From positions 372,001 to 436,000 of the forward strand of contig NZ_QDFY01000002.1 in NCBI RefSeq assembly GCF_003347635.1: a stretch of 64,000 bases of DNA. Reading direction: 5' to 3'. The notes under the pieces are model-generated. The model was given only the letters and a program-made list of their open reading frames with translations, did not search any database and had not been told where the DNA came from. Within the stretch, counting starts at the first letter, position 1, and every line of letters begins with the position of its first letter. The translations under genes and the position numbers were made by a program. This DNA is from Sphingosinicella terrae. Its GTDB lineage: Bacteria > Pseudomonadota > Alphaproteobacteria > Sphingomonadales > Sphingomonadaceae. Below are positions 8,325-19,074 of this stretch, one piece after another.

Positions 8325-9154
8325 GCGACCTCCGCCGGCCGGGTCTGCCGGATCAGCGCCATCTCCGCCTCGATCCGCGCCAGCCGCGCCTCGATGCCGT
8401 CGCCCTCGGTGCCGCGCGGCGAGGCCGCCGCCAGCGGCGGGCTGGCCGGTGCGCGCTCGCCGCGCTGGTGGGCGAGCTCGGTGATCACCGCATCGCAATG
8501 GCGCTGGTGAAAGCCGCGCAGCTCGCGCTCGGCGCCGTCGCCGTCGCCGAGCTTGAGCAGGGCATGGATGCGCTGGACGTCGCTCAGTTCCTCGCGCTGG
8601 CGCTCGTAGGTGAGGTGGTCGCACGGATGCTCCCACATCGCCCGCCACACCGACCGGTTGAGGATCGCCGACACCTGCGATCGGACATAGTGATTCTCGC
8701 TGCCGACGACGATCGTCGCGGTGAAGCCGCCCAGCGCGGTGGCGAATTCGAGCGGCGGCGAGAAGCCGGCGACGACCATCTTCTCGATCCGGCCCACCCG
8801 CTCGCCGATCCGCGCCAGCACCGCCACCGAGCGATGGCGGGCGACGTAGCGGGCGCCGAGCGCGATCAGCATGCCGGCGGCGGCGAAGGCGTCGGCGAGC
8901 CGGTCGAGCGAGTAGCCGCGAACGACGCCGCCGCGGCCGGAGATGAGCTCGACCGATCCTCGCTGGGCGAGGATGCGCAAGGCTTCGCGCACCGATCCGC
9001 GGCTGGAATCATATTGCTCGGCGAGCTGCATCTCGATCAGCCGGTCGCCGATCGCATAGTTCTGCGCCGCGATGGCATAGTCGATCGCGTCCGCGATCCG
9101 CTCCGGAACCGATCGCCCGTCCACCGCCGGCTCACGGTCGCTGCGCTTCAGCAT
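8321..9154 (-). CDS. GntR-family regulator (FCD/FadR subfamily) heading the monooxygenase operon
   Basis: A 277-residue regulator. The N-terminal winged helix (YAIGDRLIEMQLAEQYDSSRGSVREALRILAQRG) is typical of GntR proteins. The C-terminal all-helical FCD-type domain ends with FHQRHCDAVI, and a charged tail (GIEARLARIEAEMALI) could form a coiled coil. I chose the ATG at 9154. A much longer upstream extension in the same frame looks non-coding and would run through a palindrome that suits this regulator as an operator. The gene is first in an operon with the monooxygenase, dehydrogenase and hydrolase and divergent from a TonB receptor, so it likely controls both. The effector is unknown. Confidence 0.88.
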   Translation of the reverse strand: MLKRSDREPAVDGRSVPERIADAIDYAIAAQNYAIGDRLIEMQLAEQYDSSRGSVREALRILAQRGSVELISGRGGVVRGYSLDRLADAFAAAGMLIALGARYVARHRSVAVLARIGERVGRIEKMVVAGFSPPLEFATALGGFTATIVVGSENHYVRSQVSAILNRSVWRAMWEHPCDHLTYERQREELSDVQRIHALLKLGDGDGAERELRGFHQRHCDAVITELAHQRGERAPASPPLAAASPRGTEGDGIEARLARIEAEMALIRQTRPAEVA

Positions 9155-9165
9155 GAGCGGCGCGA

Positions 9166-9176
9166 TTGTTCGACAA
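9166..9176. promoter_or_regulatory. Candidate GntR operator TTGTTCGACAA
   Basis: An 11-bp TTGT-N3-ACAA palindrome 11 bp upstream of the regulator start. FCD-type GntR proteins commonly bind short sites of this form. It matches the site at 9366-9376, which suggests autoregulation. Confidence 0.55.
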
Positions 9177-9345
9177 CGCGCGCCGACCCATCGCTTGAGG
9201 GCGACGGTCCCGGCTCCGGTCGCGTCGCCTGGGCCGATGCGCGCGCATGCGGTGCTGCCACTCTCATCCTCCTGCGGGACAGGCGTCTCTTCGAGCCCCG
9301 TACCGGCTTCAATCTGCCCTTGACTCCCTTCGGACGCAAGCAGAC

Positions 9346-9376
9346 TGTAAGACAAATCAAAGAAGTTGTCGGACAA
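9346..9376. promoter_or_regulatory. Two candidate GntR operators before the TonB receptor gene
   Basis: TTGTCGGACAA (9366-9376) sits inside a perfect 13-bp palindrome with six-base arms. A weaker copy, CTGTAAGACAA, lies at 9346-9356, centred 20 bp away, about two helical turns. A -35-like TTGACT is at 9321-9326, so a bound repressor would cover the probable start region of the receptor gene. The site at 9166 lies exactly 200 bp from the perfect one. Confidence 0.55.
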
Positions 9377-9551
9377 CGACAGCAAAAGGGGGAGAGGTGC
9401 CAGGCGCCGTCCGGTCATTGCCGGTCAGCCGAGCCGCGCACGCGCGGCCGGCCCCGCTTGCAGCCCGTGACCGGCCGGGCGCGCCCGGCCGCCAGCGCCG
9501 AAGTCCGCCGCCTCCCGCCCGCTCGATGCGAACGATCAGGGGAGGACGAGG

Positions 9552-12533
<2,982 letters not shown>

Positions 12534-12545
12534 AGCCGGCCGGCG

Positions 12546-12923
12546 ATGGACTGGCTGCTGCTCGCCGGATCCTTGGGAGGCGTCCTCGCTTTGGCCGGCA
12601 TCGCCTGGCTGCTCGGCCTCGGCGGCGCCGAGATCGGCGACGCCGACGAGGCGCGGCGTCACGCCGAGGAGGCGCTGGCCGGCTTTACCGCCGCCGAGGC
12701 GTTCGTCTCGGCTGACCGGCGGGCCGCCCTGGTGCTCGGCGCCGAAAATGCCGCCGCTTTGGTCAAGGTGCATGGTGCCCAGATCGCCGTGCGCCGCCTC
12801 GACCGCCTGGCGGTGGAGCCGGTCCAAGGCGGCGTCAGGATCGGCAGCGGCGACCGGCTTTTCGGCGACCTCGCGCTCGCGCTGCCGCCCGAGGCGCGCG
12901 ACAGGCTGCTGACATTGGTGTAA
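12546..12923 (+). CDS. Conserved hypothetical protein with N-terminal membrane anchor
   Basis: A 125-residue protein starting 12 bp after the TonB receptor stop. It has one N-terminal hydrophobic segment (WLLLAGSLGGVLALAGIAWLLG), then a soluble Ala-rich part with a small beta-type core (AALVLGAENAAALVKVHGAQIAVRRL). No known domain is recognised. It ends 12 bp before the sterol-desaturase-family gene, so the two are probably co-transcribed and may act together. Confidence 0.7.
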   Translation: MDWLLLAGSLGGVLALAGIAWLLGLGGAEIGDADEARRHAEEALAGFTAAEAFVSADRRAALVLGAENAAALVKVHGAQIAVRRLDRLAVEPVQGGVRIGSGDRLFGDLALALPPEARDRLLTLV

Positions 12924-12935
12924 GCTCTGGCCGCG

Positions 12936-13871
12936 ATGAATCTTCCCGATCCCGTCGATCTCGCGATTCCGGCCTTCATCTTGCTGGTGTTCGTGGAGAT
13001 GGTGGTGGCGCGGCTGCGCGATCGGCGGCGTTACTGCCCCAGGGACACGCTGACCTCGCTCGGCTTGGGCTTCGGAAGCAGCGTCGCCGGTCTGCTCTCG
13101 GCGGGGATGATCTATGAGCTGGCCGTGTGGGTGCACCAGTTCCGGCTGACCGGGATCCCCTGGACCTGGTGGGCCTTCGCGCTCTGCTTCCTTCTCGACG
13201 ATCTCGCTTATTACATCTTCCACCGCTTCGCCCACCGGGTGCGATGGTTCTGGGCGAGCCACGTCATCCATCATTCCAGCCAGCATTATAATCTGTCGAC
13301 GGCGCTCAGGCAGACCTGGACCGGCTTCTTCAGCCTTGCCTTCCTCTTCCGCCTGCCTTTGTTCCTGATCGGCTTTCCGCCGGCGATGGTGTTCTTCTGC
13401 GCCGGCCTCAATCTCGTCTACCAGTTCTGGATCCACACCGAGATGATCGGCCGGATGCCGCGCTGGTTCGAGGCGGTGATGAACACGCCCTCGCACCACC
13501 GGGTCCATCACGCGGTCAATCCGCGCTATCTCGACCGCAATTATGCCGGCGTGTTCATCGTCTGGGATCGGATGTTCGGCACCTTCGAGCCCGAGAGCGG
13601 CGACGACCGGCCGCGCTACGGCATCGTCCGGCAGCTCGGCTCGTTCAACCTGCTCTGGGCCGCCTTCCACGAATGGATCGGGATCGCCCGCGATCTGTGG
13701 ACGGCGCCTGGCTGGCGCAACAAGCTCAGCTATGCGTTCCGCGAGCCGGGCTGGAGCCACGACGGCTCGCGCGAGACCAGCGATATCCTGCGCGCCCGCT
13801 GGCGCCGGAGCCAAGGCGAGGGGAACGATCCCGTGCCGCCGGCTTCGACCCGGATCACGGCGATCAATTGA
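12936..13871 (+). CDS. Sterol desaturase / fatty acid hydroxylase family membrane enzyme
   Basis: A 311-residue integral membrane protein with the histidine clusters of the di-iron fatty acid hydroxylase superfamily: HRFAHR (HxxxH), HVIHHSSQHYN (HxxHH type) and HHRVHH, plus further His residues near WIHTEMIG. Several hydrophobic helices surround them. Such enzymes hydroxylate or desaturate sterols, carotenoids or fatty acids using O2 at the inner membrane. The substrate here cannot be told. The 3' end overlaps the convergent secreted hydrolase gene by eight bases. Confidence 0.9.
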   Translation: MNLPDPVDLAIPAFILLVFVEMVVARLRDRRRYCPRDTLTSLGLGFGSSVAGLLSAGMIYELAVWVHQFRLTGIPWTWWAFALCFLLDDLAYYIFHRFAHRVRWFWASHVIHHSSQHYNLSTALRQTWTGFFSLAFLFRLPLFLIGFPPAMVFFCAGLNLVYQFWIHTEMIGRMPRWFEAVMNTPSHHRVHHAVNPRYLDRNYAGVFIVWDRMFGTFEPESGDDRPRYGIVRQLGSFNLLWAAFHEWIGIARDLWTAPGWRNKLSYAFREPGWSHDGSRETSDILRARWRRSQGEGNDPVPPASTRITAIN

Positions 13872-14922
13872 GCCTTGTCCGGACGGGGCGGCTCGAGATC
13901 CATTCCGAAAGGGCGTCGGTCCATTCGCGCGCGACGGGCTTCTGCCATCGATATTCGGCCGGCGTCATTCGGCCTTCGCCGTCCTGCATCATATGGTTCA
14001 GCCGGGGAAAGCGCCGAAGCGTGACTCGCGGATGTCCAGTGAAGGCCGCGTTCAGGACCGCCCAATCGGCGTCCGTCGTCAGATAGTCGCGCTCGCCCTG
14101 CACGACGAGAAATTCGGCGCCGCGTTCGGTAAGCGCCTGGACCTCCTCCTGCGCATCGATCCTGGCCAGCGATCTCCAATACCATAAGGGATGACCCAGG
14201 GCGCGCGTCTCACCGGCTGCATTCGGATCGCGAAGAAGGCGAAGTCCGGCCTCCATCTCCGCACGCTGCTGCCGGGATTCCGGCGAGTCTTCCGATGAAA
14301 GGGAGGTCACATAGTTCATCTGATCCTCGATCATGGCCGGCGCATCGCGGAGCGATCCGTTCACCATCACTGCACCGGCCACCCCCGTCAGATTGGCGAC
14401 CAGGGGCGCCATGCCGCCGCTCGCGCTGTGGCCCACGACATAGATACGGCCGGCGTCGATGCCGGCTGTGGAGCGAAGCAGGGTCACCGCGGCCACCGTG
14501 TCGTCGATCCATTCCTCGCCGACCGTCGCGTGTCGCTGCTCTTCGCGAAAGCGGCGGCTGTGGGTGGTGGATCTCTTGGCCATGCGGAGCGCCGCCACGC
14601 CCCGCTGGGCGAGACCGATTGCCGTTTCGCGCATGACCTTGTTGGGGCCGACGTCCCCATCGAGGGTCCCGGGTCCGAATCCGTGCATCAGCACGGCGAC
14701 GGGATAGGGGCCGACATTCTCCGCCGGCAGGGCGAGGATCGCCGGAACGGCCCATTCCCCGGAACCGATGGTCACTTCGACCTCGCGTACGCCCGCCGCG
14801 GTGGGGGGCGCGGTTGGAGCCGCCGCGGGCGTCGCGGGTTGTTGTGCGATGGCCTGCACCGTCAGCGACAGGAGCAACATCGCGGACGAGGCGATGGCCA
14901 CAACTAAGCTAGCGCCTTTCAT
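13864..14922 (-). CDS. Exported alpha/beta hydrolase, dienelactone-hydrolase-like
   Basis: A 352-residue protein with a signal peptide (VVAIASSAMLLLSLTVQAIA) and a Pro/Ala-rich linker before the catalytic domain. The domain shows VLMHGFGPG (oxyanion region), VGHSASGGMAP (Ser nucleophile in GHSAS), a probable acid in VQGERDYLTTDADW and the base in FPRLNHMM. This fits periplasmic esterases or dienelactone-hydrolase relatives. It stands alone on its strand and overlaps the convergent desaturase-family gene. Substrate unknown. Confidence 0.85.
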   Translation of the reverse strand: MKGASLVVAIASSAMLLLSLTVQAIAQQPATPAAAPTAPPTAAGVREVEVTIGSGEWAVPAILALPAENVGPYPVAVLMHGFGPGTLDGDVGPNKVMRETAIGLAQRGVAALRMAKRSTTHSRRFREEQRHATVGEEWIDDTVAAVTLLRSTAGIDAGRIYVVGHSASGGMAPLVANLTGVAGAVMVNGSLRDAPAMIEDQMNYVTSLSSEDSPESRQQRAEMEAGLRLLRDPNAAGETRALGHPLWYWRSLARIDAQEEVQALTERGAEFLVVQGERDYLTTDADWAVLNAAFTGHPRVTLRRFPRLNHMMQDGEGRMTPAEYRWQKPVAREWTDALSEWISSRPVRTRLN

Positions 14923-15086
14923 GGTCGGTCGGTTCCTTTCCAGATGATCGAGGGCGCGGCCCTGTGCGGCAGGTGCGTCAAGGCCAGCGATGTCATCAGT
15001 CTTCGGCTCGGCAGCGTAGCGGCTCTTCGACGAACAGCCACCTATCCTCGACCGGAGACGCCGCGATGATGGCGCGGTCTCGCCCC

Positions 15087-15365
15087 TCAGATCAGGATCA
15101 CCGCGATCAGATAGCTGGCGGTGCCGAGCCCGAGCACGGCCTGGGCCCAGAGCAGCAGGTCGGCGACGAACTCGCGTGCGCTCGGCGGCACCAGCCCGGT
15201 GAAGCGCAGATGCTCGCCGGCGGCGAGCAGCAGGCCGGCGACGCCGCCATAGGTGAGCAGCTGGACGAGCGTCAGATGCTGAACCCCCATATAGAAAGGG
15301 ATGAGCACCGCCACCGCGACGGCGCCGGTCGCCTCCGACCAGAGATCGAGATCGCTGCTAACCAT
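15087..15365 (-). CDS. Small polytopic membrane protein
   Basis: A 92-residue protein with about three hydrophobic stretches (ATGAVAVAVLIPFYMGV, LLTYGGVAGLLLAAG, AQAVLGLGTASYLIAVILI). No family recognised. Its start overlaps the stop of the preceding small gene by eight bases, so it is the last gene of the KdpE/KdpD operon. A membrane partner or accessory role for the sensor system is possible but unproven. Confidence 0.7.
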   Translation of the reverse strand: MVSSDLDLWSEATGAVAVAVLIPFYMGVQHLTLVQLLTYGGVAGLLLAAGEHLRFTGLVPPSAREFVADLLLWAQAVLGLGTASYLIAVILI

Positions 15366-15597
15366 CGAGCGTCGCCCGGCCGCCGGGCAAGGCGGGGCCG
15401 TCGGCCGGCGGGGCCGCGTCGTTGATGGCGCCCGAATTCCACGGTGCCTCGCCCTCTGTCTCGTTGCCCGTGTCGATCGCGCCGCCGAGATAGAGCGCGC
15501 CGACGAAGAGCGCTCCGCCGGTGGTCATCGCCGCCACCATCCTAGCAACCAGCCGCCTGTCGCCCCGCCGCCGCTCGCCGCTTCGTCTGCGCCGCAT
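15358..15597 (-). CDS. Small single-pass membrane protein
   Basis: A 79-residue protein with an extremely Arg-rich N-terminus (MRRRRSGERRRGDRRLVAR), then one hydrophobic helix (MTTGGALFVGALYLGG), then an acidic/Gly-Pro tail predicted outside the cytoplasm. No family recognised. It starts four bases after the YozE-like gene and overlaps the next small membrane gene, so it belongs to the same transcript. Confidence 0.65.
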   Translation of the reverse strand: MRRRRSGERRRGDRRLVARMVAAMTTGGALFVGALYLGGAIDTGNETEGEAPWNSGAINDAAPPADGPALPGGRATLDG

Positions 15598-15601
15598 GTC
15601 T

Positions 15602-15919
15602 TCAATCTCCTCCGTTCAGTCCCGCGCGCGACCGGCTGCGATGCACGGTGAAGCTGCGCCACACGGAACGGGCTGCCTTGAGCAGATCGGCCGAGGCGCC
15701 GCGCCGCTCGAGATAGGCATGGAGCTCGCGCCAGTTGCGGGCATCGGGAAAGTCGTGGTCGCCGCGAGCCTCGGCAATGAACCGCCAGGCACCGGCGCTG
15801 CCCCGGCCATAATCATATTTCCTCGCGAGGACATAATCGCGAAACGATAAAGTGGGCGCAAGGGGCGGGGGCGTCCAGGCCGGGATGGCCGGCGGGGCGG
15901 CGGCGAGGCTCTCAGACAT
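15602..15919 (-). CDS. YozE/SAM-like small protein
   Basis: A 105-residue protein whose core (FRDYVLARKYDYGRGSAGAWRFIAEARGD, then DFPDARNWRELHAYLERRGAS) has the length and Asp-Phe-Pro plus Leu-x-x-Tyr-Leu spacing of YozE SAM-like domains. These are small helical proteins known mainly from Firmicutes and of unclear role. The Pro-rich N-terminus looks disordered. Its ATG lies inside the end of kdpE (eight-base overlap), which suggests translational coupling. Family call is moderate. Confidence 0.65.
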   Translation of the reverse strand: MSESLAAAPPAIPAWTPPPLAPTLSFRDYVLARKYDYGRGSAGAWRFIAEARGDHDFPDARNWRELHAYLERRGASADLLKAARSVWRSFTVHRSRSRAGLNGGD

Positions 15920-16583
15920 CGAGCCGATACCCCACGCCCGGCTCGGTCAGGATCAGCCGCGGCTCCGACGGGTCCGCCTCCAGCTTCTGCCGGAGCAGGG
16001 CGATGTAGGTCCGCAGATATTGGGCATCGGCACTGGGGTCTCCCCAGCCGGCGAGCAGCAGGCGGCGCTGCGTCACCACCTGCCCGCCATGCTCGGCGAG
16101 CGTGCGGAGCAGGTCGAATTCCTTGGGCGAGAGCCGGATCTCGGTATCCTGGATGGTGACCCGGCGCTGGTGAAGGTCGATCCGCAGCTCGCCTCTGGCA
16201 AGGACGGGCTCCGGCGACGCGCCGAGCCGGCGCTGAGCCGTCCGGATCCGCGCCATCAGCTCGTCGATTCCGAATGGCTTGTCGACATAATCGTCGGCGC
16301 CCGCATCGAGCGCAGCCACCTTCTCGGCTTCCTGGTGCCGGGCCGAGATCACGATGATGGCGAGTCCGCCGATAAGTCCGAGCGCCGGGATTAGCTCCTT
16401 GCCGTCGGCGTCGGGAAGCCCGAGGTCGAGCAGGACGAGGTCGACGGCCGCCTCGCGCGCGGTGCGCACGCCGTCGCGGCCGTTGCCCGCCGCGAACACC
16501 TGCCAGCCGTGCGCGGACAGGACCGGCTCGAGCGCCCGGACGATCGCCGGCTCGTCGTCGATGATGAGGATGCGGCCGCTCAC
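15912..16583 (-). CDS. kdpE: KdpE-type OmpR-family response regulator
   Basis: A 223-residue two-domain regulator. The receiver has the acidic pair in IIDDEP, the phosphorylated Asp in LVLLDLGLPDADG, a conserved Ser in VISAR and the switch Lys in VDKPFG. The C-terminal winged helix (IRLSPKEFDLLRTLAEHGG, then YLRTYIALLRQKLE and GVGYRLDV) is typical of KdpE. The start is a GTG that overlaps the kinase stop (GTGA). KdpE normally activates the high-affinity potassium ATPase genes kdpFABC, but none are within the window, so the target here is open. Confidence 0.9.
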   Translation of the reverse strand: MSGRILIIDDEPAIVRALEPVLSAHGWQVFAAGNGRDGVRTAREAAVDLVLLDLGLPDADGKELIPALGLIGGLAIIVISARHQEAEKVAALDAGADDYVDKPFGIDELMARIRTAQRRLGASPEPVLARGELRIDLHQRRVTIQDTEIRLSPKEFDLLRTLAEHGGQVVTQRRLLLAGWGDPSADAQYLRTYIALLRQKLEADPSEPRLILTEPGVGYRLDV

Positions 16584-18151
16584 CCGGCGTCTCCGGAGCT
16601 GCCTTCGACGAGCGGCAGCTCGATCGTGATAAGGGTGCCAAGCCCGCCGTCTTCGGGATCGCCCGCCCGGATCCGACCGCCAAAGGCTTCGGTGAAGCCC
16701 CTGGCGATGGCCAGGCCGAGCCCGCTTCCGTCGGGCCCGGTGCCGTGGCCGCCTCGGTAGAAGCGGTCGAAGACCCGCTCGGACTCGCCTGCCGGAATGC
16801 CCGGCCCATGGTCGCGGATGCGGACTTGCAGAATCCCTTCCTGCTTGGCCGCGCTCACCGTCACCGGCTGGTCGGCGCCGCCATGGATCACGGCATTTTC
16901 GAGGACATTGTGGAAGATCTGCTCGAGCATGACCGGATCGGCGAGCACGACGCCCTCGCCGACCTCGATCCTCTTTTCCACCGGATGTCCGCCACTGAGC
17001 GCGCGCACCTGCACGAGCGCGGCGCCGAGCGCCTCGATCGCGTCGCAGGGTGTGAAGCGTTCCCGGTCCAGTCCCGCCTGGAGCCGACCCAGGCTGAGCA
17101 GATTGGTCGTGTAGCGGTCGAGGCGCTGGCACTGCTCCTGGATCATGGCGAGCATGTCGGCGCGCGCCGCCTCGGGCAGCTCGGCGCCGTAGCGGGCGAG
17201 GCTGCTGGCCGAGGCCGATATCGCGCTGAGCGGCGTGCGCATGTCGTGCGAGACGGAGGAGAGCAGGGCCGTCTTGAGCTCTTCGGAGCGGCGGACGAGC
17301 TCGGCCTCGGCGAGCCGGTCGAGCAGCCGGCAACGCTCGACGGTGATGCTGATCAGATTGGCGAGCGCGGCGAGATCTTCCGCCTGCTGTCGCCTCGGTG
17401 CCGGGCATGCCAGCAGCACGCCGAGGCGCGCCTCGGTGCCGGCAAGCAGGAAGGCCGCCTCGTTCCCGCTCTGCGTCTCCGCGCTCCGCCCGGCGAAGGC
17501 CCGCTTGGCCAGGTCCGAAAGCCGGGTTTCGGCGCGCGCGGGGCGCAGCCCGCTCTCATCGGCGACGAAGAGCTCGAGCGCGGGGCTGCCCCGCCCTGCG
17601 CCATAGGCGTCCAGGGCCGCGACCACGTCGTCGACTCCCACCGCGGCCTGGAGCCGGCGGCTGAGCGCGAGCAACGCCTCCACCCGTCGGGTCGCCGTCT
17701 CCGCGGCTCGTGCCCGATCGTTCAGCCGCCCGGTCAGATAGCCCGAGGCGATCGCGGCGGCATTGAAAGCGATCAGCGGAACATAGTCTTCGAGCGTCAG
17801 CAAGCTGAACCGGAAGGCGGGCTCCGCCAGGAAGAAATTATATAGAGCCGAGGCGAGGAGGGCGGCGACGAGACCGCCCCACAGGCCCTCGAGCGCCCCG
17901 ACGATCGTCACGCCGAGCAGGAAGATGATCGCCGTCGTGATCGGCCGCTCGCCCTGGTGGGCAAGCAGCGAGCCGGCGACCGCGAGGGCGAAGACGATCA
18001 GCGCAGCCGCGTGGAGGAGCCAGCGCCGCGCGGCCGCGCCGCTTCGCGGGTCGAGGCGCCGGCCGACGAGCGAGGACCGCGCTGAAGGTCCTCCTCTCGC
18101 AGCCGGCGCCTCCCGCGGCACCGTCGGGGGCTGGGAGGTGAGGGAGGTCAA
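16580..18151 (-). CDS. kdpD: KdpD-like sensor histidine kinase lacking the N-terminal KdpD/USP domains
   Basis: A 523-residue kinase starting with the four-helix DUF4118 membrane domain (ALIVFALAVAGSLL, TAIIFLLGVTIVG, LYNFFLAEPAFRFSLLTLEDYVPLIAF). A GAF-like linker, the H-box SSVSHDMRTPLSAI, the N-box NVLENAVIHGG and the G-boxes DHGPGI and GSGLGLAIA follow. Full-length KdpD is near 900 residues and carries a cytoplasmic KdpD plus universal-stress domain before the membrane part; both are absent. I chose the TTG at 18151 because GGGAGGGGGCGA precedes it and it overlaps the stop of the lipoprotein gene; an in-frame GTG at 18196 is the alternative. Confidence 0.88.
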   Translation of the reverse strand: MTSLTSQPPTVPREAPAARGGPSARSSLVGRRLDPRSGAAARRWLLHAAALIVFALAVAGSLLAHQGERPITTAIIFLLGVTIVGALEGLWGGLVAALLASALYNFFLAEPAFRFSLLTLEDYVPLIAFNAAAIASGYLTGRLNDRARAAETATRRVEALLALSRRLQAAVGVDDVVAALDAYGAGRGSPALELFVADESGLRPARAETRLSDLAKRAFAGRSAETQSGNEAAFLLAGTEARLGVLLACPAPRRQQAEDLAALANLISITVERCRLLDRLAEAELVRRSEELKTALLSSVSHDMRTPLSAISASASSLARYGAELPEAARADMLAMIQEQCQRLDRYTTNLLSLGRLQAGLDRERFTPCDAIEALGAALVQVRALSGGHPVEKRIEVGEGVVLADPVMLEQIFHNVLENAVIHGGADQPVTVSAAKQEGILQVRIRDHGPGIPAGESERVFDRFYRGGHGTGPDGSGLGLAIARGFTEAFGGRIRAGDPEDGGLGTLITIELPLVEGSSGDAG

Positions 18152-18480
18152 TCGCCCCCTCCCATCGCGGTGCGGCGGTGTCCGATTCGGCGGCACTGCC
18201 GAAAGGACTCGCCTTGTACGCCGTTCAGCGCAGCGCGATCCTCGTCGACGATCAGGGTGACGTCCCCGTCGACGAACTTGCGGCCGATCGAGGACGGGCG
18301 CCGAAGCAGCCGGTGCGCGCTTCCGGCGGTAAGGAGGCGCGCTTCACCTCCCTTGTATTCGACGCCGAACCGGGTGCCGTTGGCGCAGGAGAAGTCGTCG
18401 AGGACGATTGTCCGCGCCGGCGCCGGCCCGGCGCAGCCGGCCATCGCGACGGCAAGGCAGAAAGCGAGGCGGCGGATCAC
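18148..18480 (-). CDS. MliC-like lipoprotein (membrane-bound lysozyme inhibitor family)
   Basis: A 110-residue lipoprotein: signal with lipobox LAVAMAGC, then a compact domain with DFSCANGTRFGVEYKGGEARLLT and a late Cys (SFRQC). The pattern Cys-x-Asn-Gly, Tyr and a closing Cys matches MliC/PliC inhibitors of C-type lysozymes, which sit in the envelope and protect peptidoglycan. It is the first gene of the kinase operon, and its stop overlaps the kinase TTG start. Whether it still inhibits lysozyme or acts as a sensor accessory is unknown. Confidence 0.75.
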   Translation of the reverse strand: MIRRLAFCLAVAMAGCAGPAPARTIVLDDFSCANGTRFGVEYKGGEARLLTAGSAHRLLRRPSSIGRKFVDGDVTLIVDEDRAALNGVQGESFRQCRRIGHRRTAMGGGD

Positions 18481-18574
18481 CCTGTCCTCCTAGGCGCTTC
18501 GGCCCGGCGGGGTTACCACGGATTTTATACGTCGCGGGCCTGCGAAAGCGGGCCGTCAGGCTCCCCGGCCGACC

Positions 18575-18979
18575 TCAATAATCGTCCCATCCGCAGGGTA
18601 TCTCGGCGAGCTTCTCTTCCGCCGTCTTGGCCCGCTCCTTCGCCTTGGGGCGCGGCGTCGCCGCCGTCTTCGCCGTGCCGGCGCGGAGCTGGCTCTTCTT
18701 CTGCGCCGCCTTCGCCCAGGCCGGCGTCCGCCAGATCAGCGCGCCTTTGACCGGCGGCAGCTCCTCGGGCTGCGGCGCCGGCTCGATCGGCTGGCGCGGC
18801 AGCAGCTTGGGGAAGATCCTCGTCCAGTAGAGCGCCTCGTTGGCCTCGCTCTTCTCCACCCACTTCACCAGCCGATCGACGCCGCCCAGTTTTTCGAACG
18901 CTTCGAGGATCGCCGCCTTCGCCTCGTTGGTGAGCTTGTTGCGCGCCCCCTTGGGCCGCCCGCGCTGTGCCTTGGCCAT
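18575..18979 (-). CDS. Small basic phage-type protein with GRPKG motif
   Basis: A 134-residue protein opening with an AT-hook-like basic segment (QRGRPKGARNKLTNEAK), then an amphipathic core (LEAFEKLGGVDRLVKWVEKSEANEALYWTRIFPKLLP) and a Lys/Ala/Pro-rich tail ending in CGWDDY. Similar small proteins are common in phages and prophages, often near terminase genes, with unproven roles. AAAGGA lies upstream of the chosen ATG. No other phage gene is nearby, so this may be a solitary remnant. The same frame runs on upstream through a palindromic repeat, which I treat as non-coding. Confidence 0.7.
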   Translation of the reverse strand: MAKAQRGRPKGARNKLTNEAKAAILEAFEKLGGVDRLVKWVEKSEANEALYWTRIFPKLLPRQPIEPAPQPEELPPVKGALIWRTPAWAKAAQKKSQLRAGTAKTAATPRPKAKERAKTAEEKLAEIPCGWDDY

Positions 18980-19074
18980 GCTCGATCCTTTCTCGATGAG
19001 TGATGGAGTGGGGGGAGGGGCGCCCTTTCGACACCTGCGGTGCCCGCGGACGTCCATTTGTTTCCACGCGAAGC

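Noticed and set aside
9155-9418. Long N-terminal extension of the first GntR regulator
   Set aside because: Runs through both GntR operator candidates and looks unlike protein; the HTH begins normally after the ATG at 9154.
15912-18151. A complete potassium-uptake (kdp) locus
   Set aside because: Only KdpE and a truncated KdpD-like kinase are present; no kdpA, kdpB or kdpC sequence seen anywhere in the window.
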